Source: Streptomyces rimosus (lineage in GTDB: Bacteria > Actinomycetota > Actinomycetes > Streptomycetales > Streptomycetaceae). From it: 64,000 bases of DNA. This document shows, one piece after another, positions 1 to 7,133 of this stretch; position 1 is the first letter of the stretch, and each line of letters starts with the position of its first letter. A model generated the notes under the pieces. The model was not told where the DNA came from. It saw only the letters and a program-made list of their open reading frames with translations, and did not search any database. The stretch spans positions 4,464,001-4,528,000 of the forward strand of contig NZ_CP023688.1 of NCBI RefSeq assembly GCF_008704655.1. The letters are read 5' to 3'. A program made the position numbers and the translations under genes.

Positions 1-1
1 G

Positions 2-583
2 GCGCACATACAACTGCGCGACTATGCCGCAGCTGTAGTCAGCACATCGCATGCCCTCTCTCTGAAACCCACTAGGGACGACGGATCCGTAGCCGTAACC
101 ATGGGCGCACGTGCTGCCGTGTACGGGACACAGCAACACCTGGAACACCTGCGCACCGGTGAAGCTGTCGAGACCATCGAAGCGGCTGTGGAAATCGCAG
201 AATCGGCCAGATTGGAGATATTGCACGGGGAAACTTCCGATCGACTCGTGCAGTTGATCGACCTTGCCGAAGACATCGGCGAGAATTCTGACGAAGAATT
301 CATGGCGGTAAGCTGCCGAAACTTTGCCGCACGACTCAGGGACCGCCTACGCGCTCTCGACGCCGAACTGCTTACGAGAAGAGTAGGAAATTTGAAAGCA
401 GTGCGGGACGACAGGAAGTTCGGCTTTGTCCGTTCGTGGGGGAGGGAGTATTTCTTCCACCTCAGTGACCTGCAAGCAGAGTCTGACTGGTCGTACCTGC
501 TGGAAGGTGTTCCTGTAGCGTTCACACCGGACGAGGAGAACGAACGGGGGCCACGCGCCACCCAGCTTCGTTGGTTGGGTTAG
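2..583 (+). CDS. C-terminal part of a protein with a cold-shock-like domain (5' end outside window)
   Basis: The reading frame is open from the left edge, and residues encoded before the first ATG (101) look like a TPR-type helical repeat (DYAAAV...ALSLKP). I therefore treat this as the 3' end of a longer gene; a start at ATG 101 (160 aa, no good ribosome site) is the alternative. The last 65 residues (KFGFV, EYFFHLSDL, GVPVAF, RGPRA) match the cold-shock/S1-like nucleic-acid-binding fold, so the protein probably binds RNA or single-stranded DNA. It lies outside the integrated element, just beyond attL. Its function is not known; the domain assignment is by motif recognition only. Confidence 0.6.
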   Translation, partial: AHIQLRDYAAAVVSTSHALSLKPTRDDGSVAVTMGARAAVYGTQQHLEHLRTGEAVETIEAAVEIAESARLEILHGETSDRLVQLIDLAEDIGENSDEEFMAVSCRNFAARLRDRLRALDAELLTRRVGNLKAVRDDRKFGFVRSWGREYFFHLSDLQAESDWSYLLEGVPVAFTPDEENERGPRATQLRWLG

Positions 584-1083
584 TTCAAGCGATCCCGGTC
601 CCGTACTGGAACGGCTCTCATGGGCCGGACATACTTACCAAGCCGCGGTGAGACTCACCCGTGCCTGCTGTCCGAGCGCAAACGGAGCAAAAATCCGGTT
701 ACCGGTCATTCGACTCTGCGGCAGGTGCTGGCACGACTGCCCCTCAGAGCGACTGATCCGGCTCACGGGCGTAATTCCTACAGGGGCGTCGGGGGAAGTG
801 AGCATCGAACGTTGGCTTATGGCGGTCGGCCTTATGGAGCATCCGGTGGTCCGGAGGCTCCGGCGCAGCTCCTGACGGGTGCGACAGCGCGAGCAGACTG
901 GAAGCCTGATCCGTGAGGGCGCGACTGCTGCCGCGACGGGGTCAAGCCCGTCATAAGCGCTCCGCTAGGCGCACGACTAGGGAGATGGATGGCCAACCCG
1001 CCGCACCGGCGCCTATACCCCTGCTATGCCTGAGCGGGCGGGAAACGGCGAACGGCGGGCCTCGGCAGACAGCAGGAAAGCAA
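584..1083. other. 500 bp without a convincing gene
   Basis: Open frames here (for example 620-916 and 913-1143) have the Arg/Gly/Pro-rich composition of non-coding GC-rich frames and no ribosome-binding sites. I see no RNA gene. The stretch separates the cold-shock-like gene from the left end of the integrated element. Confidence 0.6.
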
Positions 1084-1117
1084 ACGGCCCCCGACCGAAT
1101 ACCAGGTCAGGGGCCGT
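1084..1117 (-). terminator. Hairpin, probably the original terminator of the tRNA-Ser gene
   Basis: Arms 1084-1096 and 1105-1117 pair at 12 of 13 positions around an 8-nt loop. The hairpin sits 6 bp outside attL, where the transcript of the tRNA-Ser gene would have ended before the element inserted and separated the two. The element supplies its own replacement hairpin at 24008-24044. Confidence 0.55.
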
Positions 1118-1123
1118 CTTGGT

Positions 1124-1181
1124 GCGGAGGCTGTGGGATTTGAACCCACGGTGGCGTTGCCGCCACGACAGTTTTCAAGAC
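1124..1181. repeat. attL, displaced 3' part of tRNA-Ser
   Basis: These 58 bp are identical to 24067-24124 and diverge at 1182 against 24125. The copy covers the tRNA 3' end through the anticodon loop and two bases beyond, but lacks the 5' half. Tyrosine recombinases typically cross over in the anticodon or T-loop region of a tRNA target. Confidence 0.93.
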
Positions 1182-1354
1182 CATGCCCGGTGAAGCGGCG
1201 CCATGCCTCCTGGCCTGCTTAGTCAGTCCGATTCGGCGGCTCCTGCCTGGTTCTCGTCCACGCCTCGTCCACAGACCGCCCCACAGGGGGCGTTGAAGGT
1301 TCGGTGCCGGCCGGAGGACGATGGAGGCACGGCCGACGAGTGGAGGCGGGCGCC

Positions 1355-1465
1355 ATGGCTGGAGGCGAGAGGGAGATCAACAACTATGACTTGGTGAACG
1401 AGGAGACCGTCAGCGCGCCGGAACCCGAACCGGACGATGACGACACTGAGGAAGACGACGAATGA
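1355..1465 (+). CDS. 36-aa acidic peptide, translationally coupled
   Basis: This short frame begins at ATG 1355 after a GGAGGCGGG ribosome site and ends in a TGA that overlaps the next ATG (ATGA, 1462-1465). The product ends in a strongly acidic tail (PEPEPDDDDTEEDDE). It is the first gene inside attL and is probably co-translated with the zinc-ribbon-like protein that follows. Two directly repeated CTCGTCCAC motifs (1253, 1264) lie upstream. The function is unknown; the coupling is the main reason to believe it is expressed. Confidence 0.5.
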   Translation: MAGGEREINNYDLVNEETVSAPEPEPDDDDTEEDDE

Positions 1466-1647
1466 TCGAACGCGACCCGACGGGCGCGCGCTGGTTCGCG
1501 TCCTACGTCCGCCAGCCGCACAAGCCGGGGCAGCCGGTGGAACTGTACTGCCTCGACCATCCGGAGACGCGGCTCATGCGTGTCCTTGGGCGCGCATGGA
1601 CATGCCCGGAGTGCGTCCGCGCCCGCAGCAAGACGGGCGACCCGTAG
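1462..1647 (+). CDS. Small zinc-ribbon-like protein, 61 aa
   Basis: The product has a CLDH pair near residue 30 and a CPEC pair near residue 50 (YCLDHPETRL...WTCPECV), spaced as in small treble-clef or ribbon zinc-binding proteins. Its ATG overlaps the stop of the 36-aa gene before it by 4 bp. I do not recognise the family. A metal-bound adaptor or DNA-binding role is inference from the Cys/His pattern only. It is followed by about 190 bp without a clear gene. Confidence 0.6.
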   Translation: MIERDPTGARWFASYVRQPHKPGQPVELYCLDHPETRLMRVLGRAWTCPECVRARSKTGDP

Positions 1648-1834
1648 AGGCAGGTGGCCTTACTACATCAGGTTTCAAGAGCGTTCCGCCGCACGCAGGT
1701 ATAGGGCCCGTGACCTGCATGTTCTATCGAAAATGACGCTCAGGAGGCGTCCGTGGCCCGTGTAGGCCCATGGCGAGGCGAATACGGCCCGCAACGACGG
1801 TCTAGCCCTGCACCCGATCGGGCCGCCGGCCGCT

Positions 1835-2104
1835 CTATCGGCTGCCTTCGGCTTGACCGTTGTCCTCGTTGTCGGCATAGGTAGGCAGCTCGCCCGTTCC
1901 TTGGCACGCGTCGCACTGAACCGTGGTCTCGTGGCCGTCCGCGTCCCGGATCGTCGTCTGCCCGCCCGTGCAGGTGCACTTCGGCACCGGCCGCTCCTGC
2001 TTCTGCTCGCGCTCTTCAAGGAGGCGCTGGGTCAGCGTCAGCAGACGTCCATACCGGCCATCCCGCTGCAACGTCGGGATCCACTGCGGATCAACCCAGC
2101 CCAT
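1835..2104 (-). CDS. 89-aa protein with DnaJ-like cysteine repeats
   Basis: The start is ATG 2104, chosen because GAGGGAGG stands just upstream; a longer open frame to 2200 lacks a ribosome site. The N-terminal half (MGWVDPQWIPTLQRDGRYG) is not familiar. The C-terminal half carries CTCTGG and CDACQGTG, the CxxCxGxG-type pairs of DnaJ zinc fingers, so it probably binds one zinc ion. It diverges from the XRE regulator gene across a 279-bp spacer. The function is unknown; similar small Cys-pair proteins are common passengers in actinomycete mobile elements. Confidence 0.65.
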   Translation of the reverse strand: MGWVDPQWIPTLQRDGRYGRLLTLTQRLLEEREQKQERPVPKCTCTGGQTTIRDADGHETTVQCDACQGTGELPTYADNEDNGQAEGSR

Positions 2105-2236
2105 GATGCCCGCCTCCCTCTCGCTTTCCTGCGCCCATGCTCCTCTCCCTTCGCCACTCGGCTCAAGGAGGGCGTTGCCGGTCCTCTGCCGACGGCCCAC
2201 AGACTGCCCGACAATCCCGTCCCTGACCTGTACGAA

Positions 2237-2263
2237 GAGGCCCGGACATTCCGTCCGGGCCTC
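2237..2263. terminator. GC-rich hairpin in the divergent spacer
   Basis: Two 11-nt arms (2237-2247 and 2253-2263) pair perfectly around ATTCC. The core CCCGGAC/GTCCGGG is shared with the hairpin at 4212-4240 on the other side of the XRE/flavoprotein pair. It may be a terminator for readthrough into, or an operator within, the spacer 2105-2383. A TGTAAC -10-like sequence (2338-2343) lies between it and the XRE start. Confidence 0.5.
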
Positions 2264-2383
2264 GCCCGCTCGGGCCCATCAAGCTCGTACTGGCGGCGGC
2301 GGGGTGCCAAGAACATCTACCCGCCGCCTGACCGGCTCTGTAACGTGAAACAGGCCCCTACCAACAGCAGGAGGCAGCACCCC

Positions 2384-3619
2384 ATGCGTGGTCTTGGAGA
2401 TCACCTCAGCATCGGCGAGCGCATCGCGTTCTACCGGAAGCGTCGCGGCTACACGCAAGAGGTGTTGGCCGGTCTGGTCGGCCGTAGTACTGACTGGCTC
2501 GCGAAAGCAGAGACCGGCCGCCGGAAGCCGCCGCGAATCGACATGCTCGCGGAACTGGCACGAATTTTGCGCGTGCCGCTTGGCGACCTACTCGGTCAGA
2601 CCCTTCTAGTGGAGGACGAGAAGCATCAGGACGATGTGCCGGCCGTACGTGATGCGCTCATGAGCCCCCGGCGGCTTTCGCGTCTGCTCTTCGGGCCAGA
2701 GTCGGACGTTCAGCTCCCCACTCCTGCGCCTGCGGCGGTGCGTGTGGAGCATGCTTGGAACGACTACCAGGGCGGGCGGCTCGGCAGCGTGATCGCGGCC
2801 CTTCCGGCGCTTCTCCAAACGGCGCAGGAGCTAGAAGACCGTGCGGGACGCCGGGGCGAGGACCGCCGCGACTGCTGGGCAGTCTCTGCCCGCGCGCATC
2901 ACCTCGCGGCCACGACGCTCGCGAAGGTGGGGGAGTCTGACGTCTCGTGGTTGGCCGCTGAGCGGGCGATGCGTGCGGCAGACGAGTCCGACAATCCTCT
3001 GGTCCTCGCCTCAGCCGCCCGGTCCGGCACACACGCGCTGCTTGCCAACGGGCGGTACGAAGCTGCGATGGAGCTGGGCAACACCACGGCGACGTGGTTG
3101 GCCTCCCAGGTAGCGGAGAGCGATCCGTCTGCGCTGAGCTTGCTTGGGATGATCCACCTACGAGCCGCTGTCGCGGCGGCTCGACACCAGGACCGCCCGA
3201 CTGCCACCCGCCTCCTGGACCGTGCCGAAGAACTCGCTGACGATCTCGGTTCAGACGAAAACTACTGGCAAACCGGTTTCGGCCCCACGAACGTGATCCT
3301 CCACCGGCTGTCAATCGAGCTTGACCTGGACAACGTGTCGTACGTGGTGGAGAACGGCCGGATCAACGTCGACCACATGCCGCAGGAGCGCAGCGTCTCG
3401 CACCGCATCGACTACAGCCGCGCGCTTTCCCTCGCCGGGCACGGCGATGAGGCGTTCACCGAGCTGCGCAACGCCGAACGCACGGCACCGCAGCTCGTGC
3501 GCAACAATCCCAGGGTGCGCGAGACGGTGAGGGACCTGATCAAGCAGTCGCCTGTGAGCGGCGGCTCGCGCTCGTCTGAGGTTTTCGCTATGGCCCAACG
3601 GTGCAGGGCGGTGCAGTGA
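2384..3619 (+). CDS. XRE-family regulator with C-terminal TPR-like helical domain
   Basis: The start is ATG 2384, preceded by GCAGGAGG; the frame is open further upstream but without coding character. Residues 8-65 form an XRE helix-turn-helix (SIGERIAFYRKRRGYTQ, DWLAKAETGRRKPP). The rest of the 411 residues is alpha-helical and Ala/Leu-rich, like the TPR sensor domains of Streptomyces regulators. The stop overlaps the start of the flavoprotein gene (GTGA), so the two are one unit. In other such pairs the TPR domain binds a peptide or small ligand; here the ligand is unknown. It could control the element's maintenance or only the flavoprotein. Confidence 0.85.
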   Translation: MRGLGDHLSIGERIAFYRKRRGYTQEVLAGLVGRSTDWLAKAETGRRKPPRIDMLAELARILRVPLGDLLGQTLLVEDEKHQDDVPAVRDALMSPRRLSRLLFGPESDVQLPTPAPAAVRVEHAWNDYQGGRLGSVIAALPALLQTAQELEDRAGRRGEDRRDCWAVSARAHHLAATTLAKVGESDVSWLAAERAMRAADESDNPLVLASAARSGTHALLANGRYEAAMELGNTTATWLASQVAESDPSALSLLGMIHLRAAVAAARHQDRPTATRLLDRAEELADDLGSDENYWQTGFGPTNVILHRLSIELDLDNVSYVVENGRINVDHMPQERSVSHRIDYSRALSLAGHGDEAFTELRNAERTAPQLVRNNPRVRETVRDLIKQSPVSGGSRSSEVFAMAQRCRAVQ

Positions 3620-4179
3620 GTTCGAACAGGCGCGGGGTACTGGGAGTCGTCGGTTCGGCGGCCGGCGGGGTGGAGTCGATCCGTGCCGGCCTTGTCGAGC
3701 CTGCGATGGAACGTGGGTGGCAGACGGCTGTGACGCTGACGCCGACGGCGGGGATCTGGCTTCGGGAAAACGGCGAGGCCGAACGGTTGGAAAAGCTGAC
3801 TGGCCTACCCGTCCGTCATGAACCGCGCCTCCCCGGCGAAGCCCGACCGCATCCAGCCGTTGACTGCTACGTCGTGGCTCCAGCGTCGGCCAACATGGTC
3901 GCAAAGCTCGCGAGCGGCCTCATGGACAACCAGGCTCTTACGCAGGTGGGCGAGGCCATCGGGACTATCGGCTTGCCAGTCATCGTCTTTCCCCGCGTGA
4001 ATGCGGCGCACGCTCGCCACCCGGCGTGGCAGTGCCACATCGATGCCCTGCGGGAAGCCGGTGTTCGGCTCATCTACGGGCCGGACGTATGGCCGTTGCA
4101 TGAGCCGCGTGACGCGCCGCCAGGGCGTGAGCTTCCATGGTCTGCGGTACTGGATGCCGTGGACGAAATGACGATGTGA
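3616..4179 (+). CDS. Flavoprotein (PPC decarboxylase-like fold)
   Basis: I chose GTG 3616, which overlaps the XRE stop (GTGA); an in-frame GTG at 3601 is possible. The product (187 aa) begins VLGVVGSAAGGVESI and contains VAPASANMVAKLASGLMDN, the Flavoprotein-family (PF02441) signature for FMN binding shared by phosphopantothenoylcysteine decarboxylases and lantibiotic-type cysteine decarboxylases. Cofactor binding is therefore likely; the substrate is not known. It is co-translated with the XRE regulator and followed by a strong terminator. I infer an accessory metabolic or sensing role for the XRE/flavoprotein pair. Confidence 0.8.
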   Translation: MSSNRRGVLGVVGSAAGGVESIRAGLVEPAMERGWQTAVTLTPTAGIWLRENGEAERLEKLTGLPVRHEPRLPGEARPHPAVDCYVVAPASANMVAKLASGLMDNQALTQVGEAIGTIGLPVIVFPRVNAAHARHPAWQCHIDALREAGVRLIYGPDVWPLHEPRDAPPGRELPWSAVLDAVDEMTM

Positions 4180-4211
4180 CGGCCAGTCAGCGTGCCTGGC
4201 CTGCAAGACGA

Positions 4212-4240
4212 GAGGACCCGGACAGACTGTCCGGGTCCTC
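4212..4240 (+). terminator. Terminator after the flavoprotein gene
   Basis: Arms 4212-4223 and 4229-4240 (GAGGACCCGGAC) pair perfectly over a 5-nt loop, 32 bp after the flavoprotein stop. There is no U tract, as is usual in Streptomyces. Confidence 0.75.
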
Positions 4241-4395
4241 CGCCGATCGCGGCCCCATGCTCATTCTCATGCCAGGGATCAGAGAGCGAAAGAATGAGCT
4301 AGCGGACCTCACTCCTGCTGAACTCGCACTGATCAAAGCGAGTCTCGACGAGGCGCGTGCCACGACCGAAGGACTGCTAAGGCGCGCCAACGCAC

Positions 4396-4788
4396 TCACC
4401 GCGAAGGTGGAGTCTCGCTACTCACGATCTCCTCAAGCCGGTCCAGACGCTCGCCGAGAAGTCGGAGAGCGTCATGGATCGACCTAAGCTCCCCCGCCAG
4501 GGCGGCATAGGCAGGGCTACTGCCCGGCTCGGTGCCGAGCGGCGCCGATGGGTCGCGTACGAACGTCCCGCGCCCCTGCTGGGTGAGAACCAAGCCCTCA
4601 TCCCGAAGTTGGCTGTACGCGCTCTGCACGGTCATGAGCTGGACGCCAAGCTTCTTGGCGAGCTGGCGAGCGGCTGGCAGTCGCTTCCCTGGTGAGTAGT
4701 CCTCGTTGTTGGGGTCCGCAATCTTCGCGCGGTACTCAGCAGCGATCTCCTTGGCCGTTTGCTTGGGCGCTACGGGGCTCACATCCAT
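4396..4788 (-). CDS. GntR-family repressor, short YtrA-like form
   Basis: The product has 130 aa. Residues 12-80 form a winged helix of the GntR family (ADPNNEDYSPGKRLPAARQ, LMTVQSAYSQLRDEGLV, GRGTFV). It ends in a short predicted coiled coil (SIHDALRLLGERLDRLEEIV) and has no large effector domain. In the well-studied AICE pSAM2, the GntR-family repressor KorSA silences the activator of replication and transfer, so a comparable role is reasonable here. The gene diverges from a promoter (4842-4870) that carries a perfect inverted repeat, the likely operator. Confidence 0.85.
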   Translation of the reverse strand: MDVSPVAPKQTAKEIAAEYRAKIADPNNEDYSPGKRLPAARQLAKKLGVQLMTVQSAYSQLRDEGLVLTQQGRGTFVRDPSAPLGTEPGSSPAYAALAGELRSIHDALRLLGERLDRLEEIVSSETPPSR

Positions 4789-4805
4789 GCCCCCGAGAGT
4801 AACCG

Positions 4806-4871
4806 GACCTAGGTCAATCTCAGATCCTTCGGCGAACCTCCTTGACAGTCAGATTGACATGGGTCAATCTG
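4806..4871 (+). promoter_or_regulatory. Promoter with overlapping GntR operator
   Basis: A -35 box TTGACA (4842-4847) and a -10 box CAATCT (4865-4870) are 17 bp apart, reading rightwards. A perfect inverted repeat, arms CAGATTGAC (4850-4858) and GTCAATCTG (4863-4871), covers the spacer and -10, so a bound repressor would block it. A third half-site GGTCAATCT (4812-4820) and the palindrome GACCTAGGTC (4806-4815) lie between this promoter and the GntR start. This suggests control of both directions by the GntR protein. The rightward transcript would enter 4878-5573 and then the DUF6284 block. Confidence 0.65.
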
Positions 4872-4877
4872 AACTCA

Positions 4878-5507
4878 CGCCGGAACGCGAACCCGGAAGG
4901 GATTCACCAACGGCGCGCTGTAAGTACTCGACCTGCAAGAACAGCCCGGAGGGCCCCGCGAAACGGGCCCGAAGGAAGCGGTCGTACCTTGATATCTCAA
5001 CAGAGACGTGACGACAGGGTTTGAGTCCCTGTCCCCGCAACGGCCCGGGTGATGGCCGCCCGGCGGCCACTTTGTGACAGGCGAACCTGTCCTCCTGCGG
5101 GCCAGCTCTGGAGAACATCCGTGGGGATCATCCCTCCTCTCCTGGAGGTCAGCCTCTCGGGTGCTACCTGGTTCGCGCCGCCCTGCTGGCGTCAGAGCAG
5201 TGACGATGACGCACCGAACTTTCAGGCTCGGGTCCGGAGCGCTGTGGCAACGGCGCTTTGGCGAAGCCTGCCTCTCCCGCCCTTCGAGCTGGAGGTCCTG
5301 ATGCAACGAACGCTTGGGGCGCCGCCCGTGCTGGACCGGCACGGCGCTGGCTAGGCCCACCGCGTCACTACCGCGCACCCCACTTTTCCGCGCGGCTGAG
5401 CACCAGTGCTCACGGTCCCTTCCGCCCGACCGCCACACAGGCGATGTCGGGTGGCGGGGCGCCGCGGTTGCTCGTGCTGATGAACGGCCTTCGCGCAACC
5501 GATGTCC
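4878..5507. other. 630-bp leader region without a confident gene
   Basis: No frame here has both coding character and a ribosome site. The frame 4858-5011 ends in a basic stretch with two cysteines (CKYSTCKNSPEG), but its only ATG lies inside the promoter. Visible structures are GGGCCC arms at 4951 and 4965 and a 7-bp hairpin at 5013-5033 whose loop resembles a tRNA T-loop. If the promoter at 4842 is used, this is a long 5' leader for the DUF6284 block and may hold an unrecognised regulatory RNA. Confidence 0.45.
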
Positions 5508-5541
5508 GCCCCGGTCCGCTTTCTCAGGGCCTGGCCGGGGC
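5508..5541 (+). repeat. Conserved hairpin leader, copy 1
   Basis: Arms 5508-5516 and 5533-5541 (9 bp, one U:G pair) enclose a 16-nt loop. The loop, the right arm and the downstream CCTTCGAGAGGA ribosome-site region are nearly identical to 10495-10530 and what follows it. The stem differs between copies by a compensatory change, so the structure is conserved. It lies 32 bp before the DUF6284 start and may be an attenuator or terminator. Confidence 0.65.
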
Positions 5542-5573
5542 GCCTGCCGTTTCCTTCGAGAGGAACGCCCGTC

Positions 5574-5831
5574 ATGAAGATTCCCACCCCTGACCACGCC
5601 ATGGCTGCGGACCTGGCCGCTCAGGAGCCGAGCGCCGCCGACCTGGCCGCGATCGAAGCCGAGATGCCGGTGATCGTAGCGGAAGTCGAGCTGCTGGACG
5701 CGCAGATCGCGGCGCTGGACGCCCCCGCAACGGAGGTGGCTGACCGCCGTATCCGGCGGGCCTGCCGCAAGCTGCTCGCCGCTCGCCTGTCCCTGGCCAA
5801 CCAGGGTGAGCCCGTGCCGGAGGTGGCCTGA
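5574..5831 (+). CDS. DUF6284 family protein
   Basis: The start is ATG 5574 after CGAGAGGAA. The 85-aa product is helical and contains the pattern I associate with DUF6284 proteins of Streptomyces mobile elements (AAIEAEMPVIVAEVELLDAQI, then RRIRRACRKLLAARLSLAN; shown here as family hallmarks at residues 24-75). No catalytic motif is visible. It opens a run of genes that overlap by 1-4 bp (5574-8913), implying one translationally coupled operon. The function is unknown. Confidence 0.75.
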   Translation: MKIPTPDHAMAADLAAQEPSAADLAAIEAEMPVIVAEVELLDAQIAALDAPATEVADRRIRRACRKLLAARLSLANQGEPVPEVA

Positions 5832-6277
5832 TGGCCGCCGCCGAGTTCGCCGCGGCCTACATCGCGCTGTTCACCGCGCACCACGCCGCCGACTACCTGG
5901 CCCAAGGCGACCGCATGTCGGCCCGTAAGGCCGGCTGGACGGAACAGGGCCCCGACGGCAAGTCCGTCCGGCACACCGGATGGGGCGCGAACCAGTTGCA
6001 CGCCGCGACGCACAGCGTCGCCGAACTGCTGGCGCTGGGACTCCTGGCCGCCGTGGTTCACCTGCCGCTCCCGGTGTGGGGCGTGACGGGTGCCGTGTTG
6101 TGGATTCACCTCACGCACTCGCTGATTGACCGCAGGTGGCCGGTGCGGGCCTGGATGTGCCACACCGGGTCCGCCGGCTTCGTCCAGCGCGGCGGGATGC
6201 CGCTGGTCGATCAGTCCATGCACCTGGTCTTCGGCCTGTTCCCGGCCGCCCTGCTCATCGCGGGAGGTGCCTCATGA
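5831..6277 (+). CDS. DUF3307-like membrane protein
   Basis: The ATG overlaps the DUF6284 stop by 1 bp (TGATG). The product of 148 aa has about four membrane segments and conserved His/Asp positions on their flanks (HHAADYLAQ, NQLHAATHS, WIHLTHSLIDRRWPV). This pattern recalls DUF3307 membrane proteins, which recur in actinomycete conjugative elements and are sometimes mislabelled as regulators. A role in the membrane part of DNA spread is inference from context only. Confidence 0.65.
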   Translation: MAAAEFAAAYIALFTAHHAADYLAQGDRMSARKAGWTEQGPDGKSVRHTGWGANQLHAATHSVAELLALGLLAAVVHLPLPVWGVTGAVLWIHLTHSLIDRRWPVRAWMCHTGSAGFVQRGGMPLVDQSMHLVFGLFPAALLIAGGAS

Positions 6278-6429
6278 CGCGCCGACCGCGCGCCACGCTG
6301 CGCCACCGCCTGTGGCGGCGCCTGCACCCGCGCGCCTACCGCGCCGGGCAGCTCGCCGAACAGCGGCACCAGATCGCCGATGGCGCGCTCGACTACACCC
6401 GTACCGACGTGATCGGGGGTGTGTCATGA
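6274..6429 (+). CDS. 51-aa basic protein
   Basis: It starts at ATG 6274 (ATGA overlap with the previous gene, GGGAGGTG upstream) and its stop overlaps the GGDEF start in the same way. The first half is Arg-rich (RRPRATLRHRLWRRLHPRAYR). Overlaps on both sides make translation likely. The function is unknown; a membrane-surface or nucleic-acid contact would fit the charge. Confidence 0.65.
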   Translation: MTRRPRATLRHRLWRRLHPRAYRAGQLAEQRHQIADGALDYTRTDVIGGVS

Positions 6430-7133
6430 CCGTTCCGGCTCTGGAGAGGTTCCGGGAGCGCGCGCAGCACGACCCGGACGTGTCCTGGCTGCTGAACTTC
6501 GCCAGGAGCGCGGTGCAGGCCGGCCGCTACCAGTCGCAGATGATCCAGCGGCTGTCCGCGGAGTTGGAGCAGGCCCGGCACGATCCGCTGACCGGGCTGC
6601 TGACGCGGGCCGGCTTCGAGCTGTACGCCCCGCGCACGCTGGAGTTGGGGCCCTGCGTCGTTCTGCTGCTCGACCTGGACGGCCTGAAGCGGCTCAACGA
6701 CCGCCACGGGCACGACGCGGGCGATGCGGCGATTCGGGCGGCCGGTGCGGCTTTCGATGACCCGCTGGGGCTGGACCCGTCGGTGGTGGCAGGACGCCTG
6801 GGTGGCGATGAGTTCGCCGCCGTGGTGCACCTGCCGGACGTGGCGGTGCTGCCCTGGCTGCTGCGCGGCCTGTACGACAACATCACCGCCCCGTTCGCCC
6901 ACCGCGGCCAGAGCTTGACCGTCGGCGTCTCGATCGGCGCCTGCCTGACGGCCGACCTGCCCGCGGTGTCACTGCCGCTGGCGTTGCGGCTGGCGGATGA
7001 GGCCATGTACGAGGCCAAGCGCAGCGGCGGCGGCTGGCGCGTTGCCGCGGGCCCCACCCCGACCCGCCGCACCGTCAACGGGCGTCGGCACGGCCGGCGC
7101 GGCACCGCCCTGGAAGGGACCACCACATCATGA
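6426..7133 (+). CDS. GGDEF-domain diguanylate cyclase
   Basis: The product has 235 aa: a short helical N-terminus, then a GGDEF domain at about 55-205. Active-site motifs are intact: LLLDLDGLKRLNDRHGHDAG for metal/GTP binding and GRLGGDEF for catalysis. The RxxD inhibitory site usually found five residues before GGDEF is absent, so feedback inhibition may be lacking. It should make cyclic di-GMP, which in Streptomyces binds BldD and holds back sporulation. There is no transmembrane or sensor domain, so activity may be set by expression. It is translationally coupled to both neighbours in the transfer-associated operon. Confidence 0.88.
   Translation: MTVPALERFRERAQHDPDVSWLLNFARSAVQAGRYQSQMIQRLSAELEQARHDPLTGLLTRAGFELYAPRTLELGPCVVLLLDLDGLKRLNDRHGHDAGDAAIRAAGAAFDDPLGLDPSVVAGRLGGDEFAAVVHLPDVAVLPWLLRGLYDNITAPFAHRGQSLTVGVSIGACLTADLPAVSLPLALRLADEAMYEAKRSGGGWRVAAGPTPTRRTVNGRRHGRRGTALEGTTTS

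Noticed and set aside
620..1143. Open frames left of attL
   Set aside because: No ribosome sites, no recognisable sequence patterns, and one of them runs through the tRNA fragment.
1752..1883. 43-codon frame with AGGAGG before GTG 1752
   Set aside because: Its sequence is Arg/Pro-rich non-coding in style and its end is antisense to the 1835-2104 gene.
4258..4487. Plus-strand frame containing LADLTPAELALIKASL and ending inside the GntR gene
   Set aside because: It has coding-like helices but no ribosome site, starts just after a terminator and overlaps the well-supported GntR gene by 92 bp.
5013..5033. tRNA T-arm-like hairpin (loop TTTGAGT) in the leader region
   Set aside because: No matching acceptor, D or anticodon arms are found around it; it may be chance or a remnant but cannot be called a tRNA or att site.
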